From assembly GCA_029961685.1 (NCBI GenBank), contig JARWKL010000005.1:19124164-19188163 (forward strand): a stretch of DNA of 64,000 bases. Reading direction: 5' to 3'. The first letter of the stretch is position 1. Each line of letters starts with the position of its first letter. The translations under genes were made by a program, and so were the position numbers. Below the pieces are notes generated by a model. It was not told the origin of the DNA. It saw nothing but the letters and a program-made list of their open reading frames with translations, and made no database searches. Of the stretch, positions 1 through 13,100 are shown one piece after another. This stretch comes from Aristolochia californica (lineage: Eukaryota; Streptophyta; Magnoliopsida; Piperales; Aristolochiaceae).

Positions 1-3000
1 TATCAGGTTCTTCAATTGTCAGGAAAAGGGGGAGGCAGGGGATTTTTAACTGAGTGTTGACTCCCAATCCATAAGTCATTCCATACAAAAATATAGCCCG
101 TTGAACATGATAAATCACTTTACAATCATCTATGATCGTTAGGTCAACTTTTTGTAAATGGGCAAAATAATGGCTTGTTTGACTTGGGTAAATATCCCAC
201 CACACGTTCACTTGAGAATTTAATGTTATTCTTTTTAAATGGTTTGAATCCATAGGTCATTTGCATCTTTAACATGTTTCAAGCATGCATATCCATTTTT
301 TAAAACATGTGTTGAAAAACCTCTTTCTTATAAAATTCCGAGCTATTAGGGTTGAACTAGTGGAACTTCCCAAACTCGGATAACAAAATTTTTGCGTTCA
401 TTTGTGGTGTGTGAATAATTTTTATTTACATACATTTGTTTATTGCTTTAAATTCTTTCCAAACATAAACTTTAAAATTTTGATTTTGTTGTGTTCTATA
501 TGCCTTCTATCTCTTTTTTATTTACGAGATGAAGGGAAAGTGAAAACTCAAGTTTTGAGTTAAAAAAAAAATTATACATCTAAAATGCACAATGTACAAA
601 TGTAGAGACCGATAATTCAAAAAAGTGTCTATAATTTTTACGGATTGTAAACTCTTTTTAGTTTTTATATCAGGCTCTGCAATCGTCAGAAAAAGAGGGA
701 GGCGAGGGATTTTTAACCGAGTGTAGACTCCCAATCCATCAGTCATTCCTTAAAAAATATAGCCGGTTATGCAAGATAAATCACTTTACGATCAACTATG
801 ATATATAGGTTAGCTTTTTATAATGGGCAAAATAATGGCTTGTTTGACTTGGGTAAATATCTCACCGCACGTTCACTTGAGAATTTATTGTTATTCTCTT
901 TAAAACGTTTGGATCCATAGGTCATTTGCATTTTTAACTTGTTTCAAGCATGCATGTCCATTTTTTAAAACATGTTTTGAAAAATCTCTTTCTTATAAAA
1001 TTCCGAGCTATTAGAGTTGAACTAGTAGAATTTCCCAAACTTGGATAACAAAAATTTTGTGTTCATTTGTGGTGTGTGAATAAATTTTCTTTACTAAAAT
1101 TTATTTATTGCATTAAATTATTTCTTTACATAAACTCTACAATTTTGTAAATGGGCAATATAATGGGTAGGTTGACTCAATTCAATATCCCACCTCACGT
1201 TTACTTGAGAATTTAATGTTATTCTCTTTAAAAGGTCTGGATCCATAGGACATTTGCATCTTTAAGATATTTCAAGCATCCATAATCATTTTTTAAAACA
1301 TATGTAGAAAAATTCTCTTTCTTATAAAATTCGGAGCTATTAGGGTTGAACTAGTGGAATTTCCCAAACTGCTTGATAATAAAACTTTTGTGTTCATATG
1401 TGGTGTGTGAATAAATTTTATTTACTTACATATGTTTATTGCCTTAAATTATTTCCATACATAAACTCTAAAACTTTCAGTTTGTTGTGATCTATCTGCC
1501 TTTTATCTCTTTCTTTTTTTGTTTATGAGATAAAGGCAAAGAGAAAATTAAAGTTTTGATTTGAGAAAAAAAGTATACATCTAAATTGGAAATGCACAAC
1601 GCACAAATGTAGAAAGAGATAATTCCAAAAAGTGTATATAATATTTAGGGATTGTAAACTCTTTTTAGTTTTTATATATCAAGTTCTGCAATCGTTGGGA
1701 AAAGGGGGAGGCAGGGGATTGGAGAGACGGAGGATTTCTAACTGAGTGTTGACTCCCAAACCATAAGTCATTCCTTACAAAAATATAGCCCGTTATGAAT
1801 GATAAATCACTTTACAATCATCCATGATCGTTAGGTCAGCATTTTGTAAATGGGCAAAATAATGGCTTGTTTGACTCGGGTAAATATCCCACCGCACTTT
1901 CACTTGAGAATTTAATGGTTTCTCTTCGAAAGGTTTGAATACATAGGTTATTTGCATCTTTAATATGTTTCAAGCATGCATATCCATTTTTTAAAACATG
2001 TGTAAAAAAATCACTTTCTTATAAAATTCTGAGGTATAAGGGTTCAACTAGTGGAATTGCCAAAACTTGGATAAAAAAACTATTGTGTTCATTTGTGGTG
2101 TGTGAAAAAATTTTCTTTACTTACATTTGTTTATTGCTTTAAATTCTTTCGATACATTAACTCTAAAATTTTCATTTTGTTGTGATCTTCTTCCCTTTTA
2201 TCGCTTTTTTTCTTAATGAGATGACGAGAGAGTGAAAACTCAGGTTTTGATTTAAGAAAAAAGTATACATCTAAAATGGAAATGCACAATGTACAAATTA
2301 AGAGAGAGATAATTCTAAAAAGTGTCTGTAAGTTTTAGGGATTGTAAACTCTTTTTAGTTTCTATATATTAGGTTCTGCAAACATCGGGAAAAGGGGGAG
2401 GCGAGGGATTTTCAATTGAATGTTGACTCCCAATCCATAAGTCATTCCTTACAAAAATATAGCCCGTTGAATTTGATAAATCACTTTACAATCATCTATG
2501 ATCATTAGGTCAGCTTTTTGTAAAAGGGCAAAATAATGGCTTGTTTGACTCGGGTAAATATCTCACCACACGTTCACTTGTGAATTTAATTTTATTCTAT
2601 TTAAAAGGTTTGAATCCATAGGTCATTTGAATTTTTAACATGTTTCAAGCATGCATATCCATTTTTTAAAACATGTGTAGAAAAATCTCTTTCTTATAAA
2701 ATTCTGAGCTATTAGGGTTGAACTAGTGGAATTTCCCAAACTTGGATAACAAAACTTGTGTTCATATGTGGTGTCTGAATAAATTTTCTTTACTTACATT
2801 TTTTTTATTTTTTTAAGTTCTTTCCAAACATAAACTCTAAAATTTTCATTTTTTTGTGATCTATTTGCCTTTTATATCTTTTTTTTGTTTACGAGATGTA
2901 GGGAAAATGAAAACTTAAGTTTTTATTTAAGAAAAAAGTATACATCTAAAATTCACAATGTACAAATGTAGAGACCGATAATTCTAAAAAGTGCCTATAA

Positions 3001-3100
3001 CTTTTAGGGATTGTAAACTCTTTTTTAGTTTCAACATATCAGGTACTGCAATCGTCGGGAAAAGGGGGACGCGAGGAATTTTTAACTAAGTGTTGACTCC
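1..3100 (+). repeat. Family B' satellite block, forward orientation
   Basis: Landmarks lie at 51, 718, 1743, 2417 and 3087. Monomers carry B-family states (TTACAAAAATATAG, GTAAATGGGC, GGCTTGTTTGAC, AGTATACATC, GATTGTAAACTC). They lack the 9 bp GAGCGTTTG that follows GAATTTAAT in A and in most inverted B monomers, so they read AATTTAATGTTATTC. The lesion is shared by all five copies of this segment, which marks a separate sub-family. The monomers starting at 51 and 2417 share extra variants (CCCGTTGAA, GGTTTGAATCC, GTAGAGACCGATAATTC), suggesting a larger unit of about 2,366 bp that includes the truncated monomer. Confidence 0.85.
718..1742 (+). repeat. Monomer pair fused by an internal deletion of ~330 bp
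   Basis: The landmark spacing is 1,025 bp, where two monomers would need about 1,340. At about 1,140-1,150 the sequence goes from CATAAACTCTACAATTTTG (about 425 bp after the landmark) straight into GTAAATGGGCAATATAATGG (about 100 bp after the next landmark), so the head of one monomer and its landmark are missing. Both partners carry TTTTG at the join, so short-homology deletion or unequal exchange is likely. Near the end, a 16 bp insertion GGAGAGACGGAGGATT (1721-1736) interrupts the G-rich patch. Confidence 0.85.
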
Positions 3101-3148
3101 CAATCCTTAAGTCATTAATATAGCCTGTTACGCATGATAAATCACTTT

Positions 3149-3166
3149 ACAATCATCTATGATTGT
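3149..3166. other. 18 bp dyad in the monomer (representative copy)
   Basis: ACAATCATCTATGATTGT is two perfect 8 bp inverted arms around a 2 bp centre. The same dyad is seen in most inverted B monomers, for example 43,439-43,456. Most A copies have one arm mismatch (ATGATCGT). A dyad of this size could be a binding site for a dimeric protein, but this is inference from symmetry alone. Confidence 0.5.
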
Positions 3167-3329
3167 TAGGTCAGCTTTTTGTAAGTGGGCACAATAATGG
3201 CTCGTTTGACTCGGGTAAATATCCCACTGCACGTTCACTTGAGAATTTAATGAGCATTTGTCATTCTCTTTAAAAGGTTTGGATTCATAGGTGATTTGCA
3301 TCATTAACACGTTTTAAGCATGCATATCC

Positions 3330-6300
3330 AATTTTAAAGCAAGTGTGGAAGAAATCTCTTTTTTATAACATTCCAAGCTGTTAGGGTTGAACTAGTGAAA
3401 TTTCCAAAACTTGGAAAGCAAAACTTTTGTGTTCATTTGTGGTGTGTGACTAAATTTTCTTTACTTAAATTTGTTATCGGCTTAAATTTTTTCCATGTAT
3501 AAACTCTAATATTTTCATTTTGTGGTGATCTATTTGCCATTTTAGTTTACGGGATGAAGGCAGAGTGAAAATTCAATGCTTTGATTTATGAAAAAAGAGT
3601 ACATCTAAAATGGAAATGCACAATGAACAACTGTAGAGAGAGATAATTCGAAAGAGTGTCTGTAATTTTAAGGTACTGTAAGCTCCTTTTAGTTTTTATA
3701 TATCTTGTTTTGCAATCGTCGGGAAAAGGGGAGGTGGGGGATTTTTAACTAAGTGTTGACTCCCAATCCATAAGTCATTTCTTACGGTAATATAGCTCAT
3801 TACGCATGATAAATCACTTTACAATCATTATTGATCGTAAGGTTAGCTTTTTTTATGTGGGAAAAATAATGGCCCGTTTGACTCGGGTAAATTTCCACTC
3901 CTCGTTCACTTGAGAATTTAATGAGCGTTTGTTATTCTCTTTACAAGTTTTGGATCCATAGGTGATTTGCATCTCTATACCGTTTCTAGAATGCATATCC
4001 ATTTTTAAAGCATGTGTAGAAGAAATCTCTTTCTTGTAAAATTCCAAGCTGTTAGGGTTGAACTAGTGGAATTTCCCAAACTTGGACAGCAAAACTTTTG
4101 GGTTCATTTATGGTGTGTGAATAAATTTTCTTTACTTAAATTTGTTATTGTTTTAAATTTTTTCATAATGTAAAATGTAAAATTTTCATTTTGTGGTGAT
4201 CTATTTGCAGTTTTGGTTTACGGGATGAAGAGAGACCAAAAACTCAAAGTTTTGATTTAAGAAAAAAGAGTACATCTAAAATATAAATGAACAATGCACA
4301 AATGTAGAGAGAGATAATTCCAAAGAGTATCTGTAATTTTTTTGGATTGTAAGCTCTTTTTAATTTTTATATATCGGGTTTTGCAATCGTCGGGAAAAGG
4401 GGGAGGCAGGGGATTTTTAACTGAGTGTTGACTCCCAATTCTTAAGTCATTTCTTAGGGTAATATAGCCCGTTAAGCATTATAAATCACTTTACAATCAT
4501 CTATGATCATTAGGTCAGCTTTTTGTAAGTGGGCAAAATAATGGCTCGTTTGACTCAAGTAAATATCCCACCGCACGTTCACTTGAGAATTTAATGAGTG
4601 TTTGTCATTCTCATTAAAAGGTTTGGATCCATAGGTGATTTGCATCTTTAACACGTTTCAAGCATGCATATCCATTTTTAAAGCATGTGTGGAAGAAATC
4701 TCTTTCTGATAAAATTCCAAGCTGTTAAGGTTGAACTAGTGGAATTTCCCAAACTTGGATTGTAAAACTTTCTGATTCATTTGTAGTGTGTAAATAAATT
4801 TTCTTGACTTATATTTTTTATTTTTTAAAATTTTTTCAAACATAAACTCTAATATTTTCATTTTGTGGTGATCTTTTTGCCTTTTTGGTTTATGGGATGA
4901 AGGGAAAGTGAAAACTCAAAGTTTTGATTTAAGAAAAAAAGAGTACATCTAAAAAGGAAATGCACAATGCACAAATGTAGAGAGAGATAATTCCAAATAG
5001 TGTCTATAATTTTTAGGGATTGGGAGCTGTTTTTAGTTTTTATATATCAGGTCTTGCAATCGTCGGGAAAAGCGGGAGGTGTGGGATTTTTAACAGAGTG
5101 TTGACTCCCAATCCATAAGTCATTTCTTAGGGTAATATAGCCCATTACGCAAGAAAAATCACTTTACAATCATCTATGATCGTTAGGTCAGCTTTTTGTA
5201 AGTGGGCAAAATAATGTCACGTTTGACTCGGGTAAATATCCAACCGCACATTCACTTGAGAGTTTAATGAGCGTTTGATATTCTCTTTAAAAGGTTTTGA
5301 TTCATAGGTGATTTTCATCTTTAACACATTTCAAGCATGCATAGCCAATTTTAAAGCAAGTGTGGAAGAAATCTCTTTCTTATAAAATTCCAAGCTGTTA
5401 GGGTTGAACTAGTGAAATTTCCCAAACTTGGAAAGAAAAACTTTTGTGTTCATTTGTGGTGTGTGAATAAATTTTCTTTACTTACATTTGTTATCGGTTT
5501 AAATATTTTCCATGTATAAACTCTAATATTTTCATTTTGTGGTGATCTATTTGCCTTCTTTGTTTACGGGATGAAGGCAGAGTGAAAATTCAATGTTTTG
5601 ATTTATGAACAAAGAGTACATCTAAAATGGAAATGCACAATGAACAAATGTAGAGAGAGAAAATTCGAAAGAGTGTCTGTAATTTTTAGCTATTGTAAGC
5701 TCCTTTTAGTTTTTATATATCTTGTTTTGCAATTGTCGGGAAAAGGGGAGGTGGGGGATTTTTAACTGAGTGTTGACTCCCAATCCATAAGTCATTTCTT
5801 ACGGTAATATAGCTCATTACGCATGATAAATCACTTTACAATCATTATTGATCGTTAGGTTAGCTCTTTTTATGTGGGAAAAATAATGGCCTGTTTGACA
5901 CGGGTAAATTTCCACAGCACGTTCACTTGAGAATTTAATGAGTGTTTGTTATTCTCTTTAAGAGGATTGGATCCATAGGTGATTTGCATCTCTATACCGT
6001 TTCAAGAATGCATATCTATTTTTAAAGCATGTGTGGAAGAAATCTCTTTCTTATAAAATTCCAAGCTGTTAGGGTTGAACTAGTGGAATTTCCCAAACTT
6101 GGACAGCAAAACTTTTGGGTTCATTTGTGGTGTGTGAATAAATTTTCTTTACTTAAATTTGTTATTGTTTTAAATTTTTTCATAACGTAAAATCTAAAAT
6201 TTTCGTTTTTTGATGATCTATTTGCCTTTTTGTTTTACGGGATGAAGAGAGGCCAAAAACTCAAAGTTTTGATTTAAGAAAAAAGAGTACATCTAAAATA

Positions 6301-9300
6301 TAAATGAACAATGCACAAATGTAGAGAGAGATAATTCCAAAGAGTATCTGTAATATTTTTTGATTGTAAGCTCTTTTTAATTTTTATATATCGGGTTTTG
6401 CAATCGTCGGGAAAAGGGGGAGGCAGGGGATTTTTAACTGAGTGTTGACTCCCAATCCTTACGTCATTTCTTAGGGTAATATAGCCCGTTATGCATTATA
6501 AATCACTTTACAATCATCTATGATATTCAGGTCAGCTTTTTGTAAGTGGGCAAAATAATGGTTCGTTTGACTCAAGTAAATATCCCACTGCACGTTCACT
6601 TGAGAATTTAATGAGTGTTTGTCATTCTCATTAAAAGGTTTGGATCCATAGGTGATTTGCATCTTTAACACGTTTCAAGCATGCATATCTATTTTTAAAG
6701 CATGTGTCGAAGAAATCTCTTTCTTATAAAATTCCAAGCTGTTAAGGTTGAACTAGTTGAATTTCCCAAACTTGGACTGCAAAACTTTCTGATTCATTTG
6801 TGGTGTGTAAATAAATTTTCTTGACTTATATTTTTTATGTTTTAAATTTTTTCAAACATAAACTCTAAAATTTTCATTTTGTGGTGATCTTTTTGCCTTT
6901 TTGGTTTACGGGATGAAGGGAAAGCGAAAACTCAAAGTTTTGATTTAAGAAAAAAAGAGTACATCTAAAAAGGAAATGCACAATGCACAAATGTAGAGAG
7001 AGATAATTCCAAAGAGTGTCTATAATTTTTAGGGATTGTAAGCTCTTTTTAGTTTTTATATATCAGGTCTTGCAATCGTCGGGAAAAGGGGGAGGCATGG
7101 GGTTTTTAACAGAGTGTTGACTCCCAATCCATAAGTCATTTCTTAGGGTAATATAGCCCATTACGCAAAAAAAATCACTTTACAATCATCTATGATCGTT
7201 AGGTCAGCTTTTTGTAAGTGGGCAAAATAATGTCACGTTTGACTCGGGTAAATATCCAACCGCACATTCACTTGAGAGTTTAATGAGCGTTTGCTATTCT
7301 ACTTTAAATGGTTTGGATTCATAGGTGATTTTCATCTTGATCACATTTCAAGCATGCATAGCCAATTTTAAAGTAAGTGTGGAAGAAATCTCTTTCTTAT
7401 AAAATTCCAAGCTGTTAGGGTTGAACTAGTGAAATTTCCAAAACTTGGAAAGAAAAAATTTTGTGTTCATTTGTGCTGTGTGAATAAATTTTCTTTACTT
7501 ACATTTTTTATCAGTTTAAATATTTTCCATGTATAAACTCTAATATTTTCATTTTGTGGTGATCTATTTGCCTTTTTTGTTTACGGGATGAAGGTAGAGT
7601 GAAAATTCAATGTTTTGATTTATGAACAAAGAGTACATCTAAAATGGAAATGCACAATGAACAAATGTGGAGAGAGAAAATTCGAAAGAGTGTCTGTAAT
7701 TTTTAGGTATTGTAAGCTCCTTTTAGTTTTTATATATCTTGTTTTGCAATTGTCGGGAAAAGGGGAGGTGGGGGATTTTTAACTGAGTGTTGACTCCCAA
7801 TCCATAAGTCATTTCTTACGGTAATATAGCTCATTACGCGTGATAAATCACTTTACAATCATTATTGATCGTTAGGTTAGCTTTTTTTAAGTGGGAAAAA
7901 TAATGGCCCGTTTGACACGGGTAAATTTCCACTGCACGTTCACTTGAGAATTTAATGAGCGTTTGTTATTCTCTTTAAAAGGATTGGATCCATAGGTGAT
8001 TTGCATCTCTATACCGTTTCAAGAATGCATATCTATTTTTAAAGCATGTGTGGAAGAAATCTCTTTCGTATAAAATTCCAAGCTGTTAGGGTTGAACTAG
8101 TGGAATTTCCCAAACTTGGACAGTAAAACTTTTGGGTTCATTTGTGGTGTGTGAATAAATTTTCTTTACTTAAATTTGTTATTGTTTTAAATTTTTTCAT
8201 AACGTAAAATCTAAAATTTTCGTTTTTTGATGATCTATTTGCCTTTTTCTTTTACGGGATGAAGAGAAACCAAAAACTCAAAGTTTTGATTTAAGAAAAA
8301 AGAGTACATCTAAAATATAAATGAACAATGCACAAATGTAGAGAGAGATAATTCCAAAGAGTATCTGTAATTTTTTTGGATTGTAAGCTCTTTTTAATTT
8401 TTATATATCGGGTTTTGCAATCGTCGAGAAAAGGGGGAGGCAAGGGATTTTTAACTGAGTGTTGAGTCCCAATCCTTAAGTCATTTCTTAGGGTAATATA
8501 TCCCGTTATGCATTATAAATCACTTTACAATCATCTATGATTGTTAGGTCAGCTTTTTGTAAGTGGGCAAAATAATGGTTCATTTGACTCAAGTAAATAT
8601 CCCACCGCACGTTCACTTGAGAATTTAATGAGTGTTTGTCATTCTCATTAAAAGGTTTGGATCCATAGGTGATTTGCATCTTTAACACATTTGAAGCATG
8701 CATATCCATTTTTAAAGCATGTGTGGAAGAAATCTCTTTCTTATAAAATTCCAAGCTGTTAAGGTTGAACTAGTTGAATTTCCCAAACTTGGACTGCAAA
8801 ACTTTCTGATTCATTTGTGGTGTGTAAATAAATTTTCTTGACTTATATTTTTTATGTTTTAAATTTTTTCAAACATAAACTCTAAAATTTTCATTTTGTG
8901 GTGATCTTTTTGCCTTTTTGGTTTACGGGATGAAGGGAAAGCGAAAACTCAAAGTTTTGATTTAAGAAAAAAAGAGTATATCTAAAAAGGAAATTCACAA
9001 TGCACAAATGTAGAGAGAGATAATTCCAAAGAGTGTCTATAATTTTTATGGATTGTAAACTCTTTTTAGTTTTTATATATCAGGTCTTGCAATCGTCGGG
9101 AAAAGGGGGAGGTGTGGGATTTTTAACAGAGTGTTGACTCCCAATCCATAAGTCATTTCTTAGGGTAATATAGCCCATTACGCAAGAAAAATCACTTTAC
9201 AATCATCTATGATCGTTAGGTCAGCTTTTTGTAAGTGGGCAAAATAATGTCACGTTTGACTCGGGTAAATATCCAACCGCACATTCACTTGAGAGTTTAA

Positions 9301-10110
9301 TGAGCGTTTTCTATTCTACTTTAAATGGTTTGGATTCATAGGTTATTTGCATCTTTATCACATTTCAAGCATGCATAGCCAATTTTAAAGCAAGTGTGGA
9401 AGCTTTCTTATAAAATTCCAAGCTGTTAGGGTTGAACTAGTGAAATTTCCCAAACTTGGATAGAAAAACTTTTGTGTTCATTTGTGGTGTGTGAATAAAT
9501 TTTCTTTACTTACATTTTTTATCGGTTTAAATATTTTCCATGTATAAAGTCTAGTATTTTCATTTTGTGGTGATCTATTTGCCTTTTTTGTTTACGGGAT
9601 GAAGGCAGAGTGAAAATTCAATGTTTTGATTTATGAACAAAGAGTACATCTAAAATGGAAATGCACAATGAACAAATGTAGAGAGAGAAAATTCGAAAGA
9701 GTGTCTGTAATTTTTAGGTATTGTAAGCTCCTTTTAGTTTTTATATATCTTGTTTTGCAATTGTCGGGAAAAGGGGAGGTGGGGGATTTTTAACTGAGTG
9801 TTGACTCCCAATCCATAAGTCATTTCTTACGGTAATATAGCTCATTACGCATGATAAATCACTTTATAATCATTATTGATCGTTAGGTTAGCTTTTTTTA
9901 TGTGGGAAAAATAATGGCCTGTTTGACACGAGTAAATTTCCACTGCACGTTCACTTGAGAATTTAATGAGCATTTGTTATTCTCTTTAAAAGGATTGGAT
10001 CCATAGGTGATTTGCATCTCTATACCGTTTCAAGAATGCATATCTATTTTTAAAGCATGTGTGGAAGAAATCTCTTTCTTATAAAATTCCAAGCTGTTAG
10101 GGTTGAACTA
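3330..10110 (+). repeat. Higher-order repeat: trimer of ~2,017 bp, about 3.4 copies
   Basis: Three distinguishable monomer types alternate in fixed order. Type a has TTACGGTAATATAGCTCATT and GGGAAAAATAATGGCC (landmarks 3750, 5767, 7784, 9795). Type b has GCATTATAAATCAC (4422, 6439, 8456). Type c has GCAAGAAAAATCAC or a close variant and ACAGAGTGTTGAC (5095, 7111, 9128; its tail also at 3,330-3,750). Like types are 2,011-2,017 bp apart and much more alike than neighbours. This is the classic signature of a recent multi-monomer amplification. The last a monomer (9795) changes after about 10,110 to a tail like that of the monomer at 12483, which ends the pattern. Confidence 0.88.
4392..4413 (+). 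other. G-rich patch of the monomer (representative copy)
   Basis: GGGAAAAGGGGGAGGCAGGG is the only strongly G-rich stretch in an otherwise AT-rich monomer and lies about 30 bp before the landmark. It recurs in nearly every monomer, on the plus strand to 41.5 kb and on the minus strand to 63.6 kb. It holds four G runs of at least two, three of them of at least three, so a two-layer G-quadruplex is conceivable; a canonical three-layer one usually is not. Function is not shown. Confidence 0.55.
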
Positions 10111-10139
10111 GTGGAATTTCTCAAACTTGGACAACAAAA

Positions 10140-13100
10140 CTTTTGGATTCATTTGTGGTGTGTGAATAAATTTTTTTTACTTTCATTTGTTTTTGTTTTA
10201 TATTTTTTCCAAACATAAACTCTAAAATTTTCATTTTATGGTGATCTGTTTGCCTTTTTTGTTTACGGGATGAAGGGAGACCGAAAGCTCAAAGTTTTGA
10301 CTTAAGAAAAAAGTGTACATCTGAAATGGAAGTGCACAATGCACAAATGTAGAGAGAAATAATTCCAAAGAGTCTCTGTAATTTTTAGGGATTGTAAGCT
10401 CTTTTTAGTTTTTATATATCATGTTTTGCAATTGTCAGGAAAAGGGGGAGGCGGGGACTTTTAACTGAGTGTTGATTCCCAATGCATAAGTCATTTCTTA
10501 GGGTAATATAGCCCCTTACGCATGATAAATCACTTTACAATCATCAATGATTGTTAGGTCAGTTTTTTTAAGTGGGCAAAATAATGGCTCGTTTGACTCG
10601 GGTAAATATCCCACCGCACGTTCACTTGAGAATTTAATGAGCGTTTGTCATTCTCTTTAAAAGGTTTGGATTCATAGGTGATTTGCATCTTTAACACGTT
10701 TCAAGCATGCATATCCAATTATAAAGCAAGTGTGGAAGAAATCTCTTTCTTATAAAAATTCAAGCTGTTAGGGTTGAACTAGTGAAATTTCCCAAACTTG
10801 GAAAGCAAAACTTTTGGGTTCATTTGTGGTGTGTGAATAAATTTTCTTTACTTACATTTGTTATCGGTTTAAATTTTTTTCATGTATAAACTATAATATT
10901 TTCATTTTGTGGTGATCGATTTGCGTTTTTGGTTTACGGGATGAAGGCAGAGTGAAAATTCAATGTTTTGATTTATGAAAAAAGAGTACATCTAAAATGG
11001 AAATGCACAATGAACAAATGTAGAGAGAGAAAATTCGAAAGAGTGTCTGTAATTTTTTGGTACTGTAAGCTCCTTTTAGTTTTTATATATCTGGTTTTGT
11101 AATCGTCGGGAAAAGGGGAGGTGGGGGATTTTTAACTGAGTGTTGACTCCCAATCCATAAGTCATTTCTTACGATAATATAGCTCATTACGCATGATAAA
11201 TCACTTTACAATCATTATTGATCGTTAGGTTAGCTTTTTTAAAGTGGGAAAAATAATGGCCCGTTTGACTCGGGTAAATTTCCACTGCACGTTCACTTGA
11301 GAATTTAATGAGCGTTTGTTATTCTCTTTAAAAGGTTTGGATCCATAGGTGATTTGCATCTCTATACCGTTTCAAGAATGCATATCTATTTTTAAAGCAT
11401 GTGTGGAAGAAATCTCTTTCTTATAAAATTCCAAGCTGTTAGGGTTAAACAAGTGGAATTTCCCGAACTTGGACAGCAAAACTTTTTGGTTCATTTGTGG
11501 TGTGTGAATAAATTTTCATCACTTACATATGTTATTTTTTAAAAAAATTTCCAAATAGAAGCTCTAAAATTTTCATTTTGTGGTGATCTATTTGCCTTTT
11601 TGGTTGACGGGATGAAGGGAAAGCGAAAACTCAAAGTTTTGATTTAAGAAAAAAGACTACATCTAAAATGGAAATGCACAATGTATAAATGTAGAGAGAG
11701 ATAATTCTAAAGAGTCTCATTAATTTTTAGGGACTGTAAACTCTTTTTAGTTTTTATATATCTGGTTTTGCAATTTTCAGGAAAAGGGGGTGGCGGGGGA
11801 TTGTTAACTTAATGTTGACTCCCAATTCATAAGTCATTTCTTAGGGTAATATAGCCCGTTACGCATGATAAATCACACTACAATCATCTATGATCGTTAG
11901 GTCAGCTTTTTGTAAGTGGGCAAAATAATGGCTCGTTTGACTCGGGAAAATATCCCACGGCACATTCACTTGAGAATTTAATGAGCGTTTGTGATTCTCT
12001 TTAAAAGGTTTGGATCCATAGGTGATCGGCATCTTTAACACGTTTCAAGCATGCTTATCCAATTTTAAAGCTAGTGTGGAAGAAATCTCTTTCTTTTGAA
12101 ATTCCAAGCTGTTATAGTTGAACTAGTGGAATTTGCCAAACTTGGACTGGAAAACTTTCTGGTTCATTTGTGGTGTGTAAATAAATTTTCTTGACTTATA
12201 TTTTTTATTGTTTTAAAATTTTCAAACATAAACTCTAAAATTTTCATTTTGTGGTGATCTTTTTGCCTTTTTGGTTTACGGGATGAAGGGAAAGCGAAAA
12301 CTCAAAGTTTTGATTTAAGAAAAAAAGAGTACATCCTAAAAGGAAATGCACAATGCACAAATGTAGAGAGAGATAATTCCTAAGAGTGTCTATAATTTTT
12401 AGGGATTGTAAGCACTTTTTAGTTTTTATATATCAGGTCTTGGAATCGTCAGGAAAAGGGGGGGAGGCGTGGGATTTTTAACAGAGTGTTGACTCCCAGT
12501 CCAGAAGTCATTTCTTAGGGTAATATAGCCCATTACGCAAGAAAAATCACTTTACAATCATCTATGATCGTTAGGTCAGCTTTTTGTAAGTGGGCAAAAT
12601 AATGTCACGTTTGACTCGGGTAAATATCCAACCGCACATTCACTTGAGAGTTTAATGACCGTTTGCTATTCTCTTTAAAAGGTTTGGATCCATAGGTGAT
12701 TTGCATCTTTAACACGTTTCAAGCATGCATAACCAATTTTAATGCTAGTGTGGAAGAAATCTGTTTCTTATAAAATTCCAAGCTGTTTCGGTTGAACTAG
12801 TGGAATTTTCCAAACTTTGAAAGCAAAACTTTCGTGTTCTTTTGTGGTGTGTGAATAAATTTTCTTTAATTTCATTTGTTGTTGTTTTATATTTTTTCCA
12901 AACGTAAACTATAAAATTTTCATTTTGTGGTGATCTATTTGCCTTTTTTGTTTACGGGATGAAAGGAGGCCGAAAGCTCAAAGTTTTGATTTAAGAAAAA
13001 AGTGTACATCTAAAATGGAAATGCACAATGCACAAATGTAGAGAGAAATAATTCCAAAGAGTCTCTGTAATTTTTAGGGATTGTAAGCTCTTTTTAGTTT

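Noticed and set aside
4340..4400. TTTAGGG and TTAGGG strings resembling telomere repeats
   Set aside because: They occur singly, two or three per monomer at fixed places, never as tandem hexamers or heptamers.
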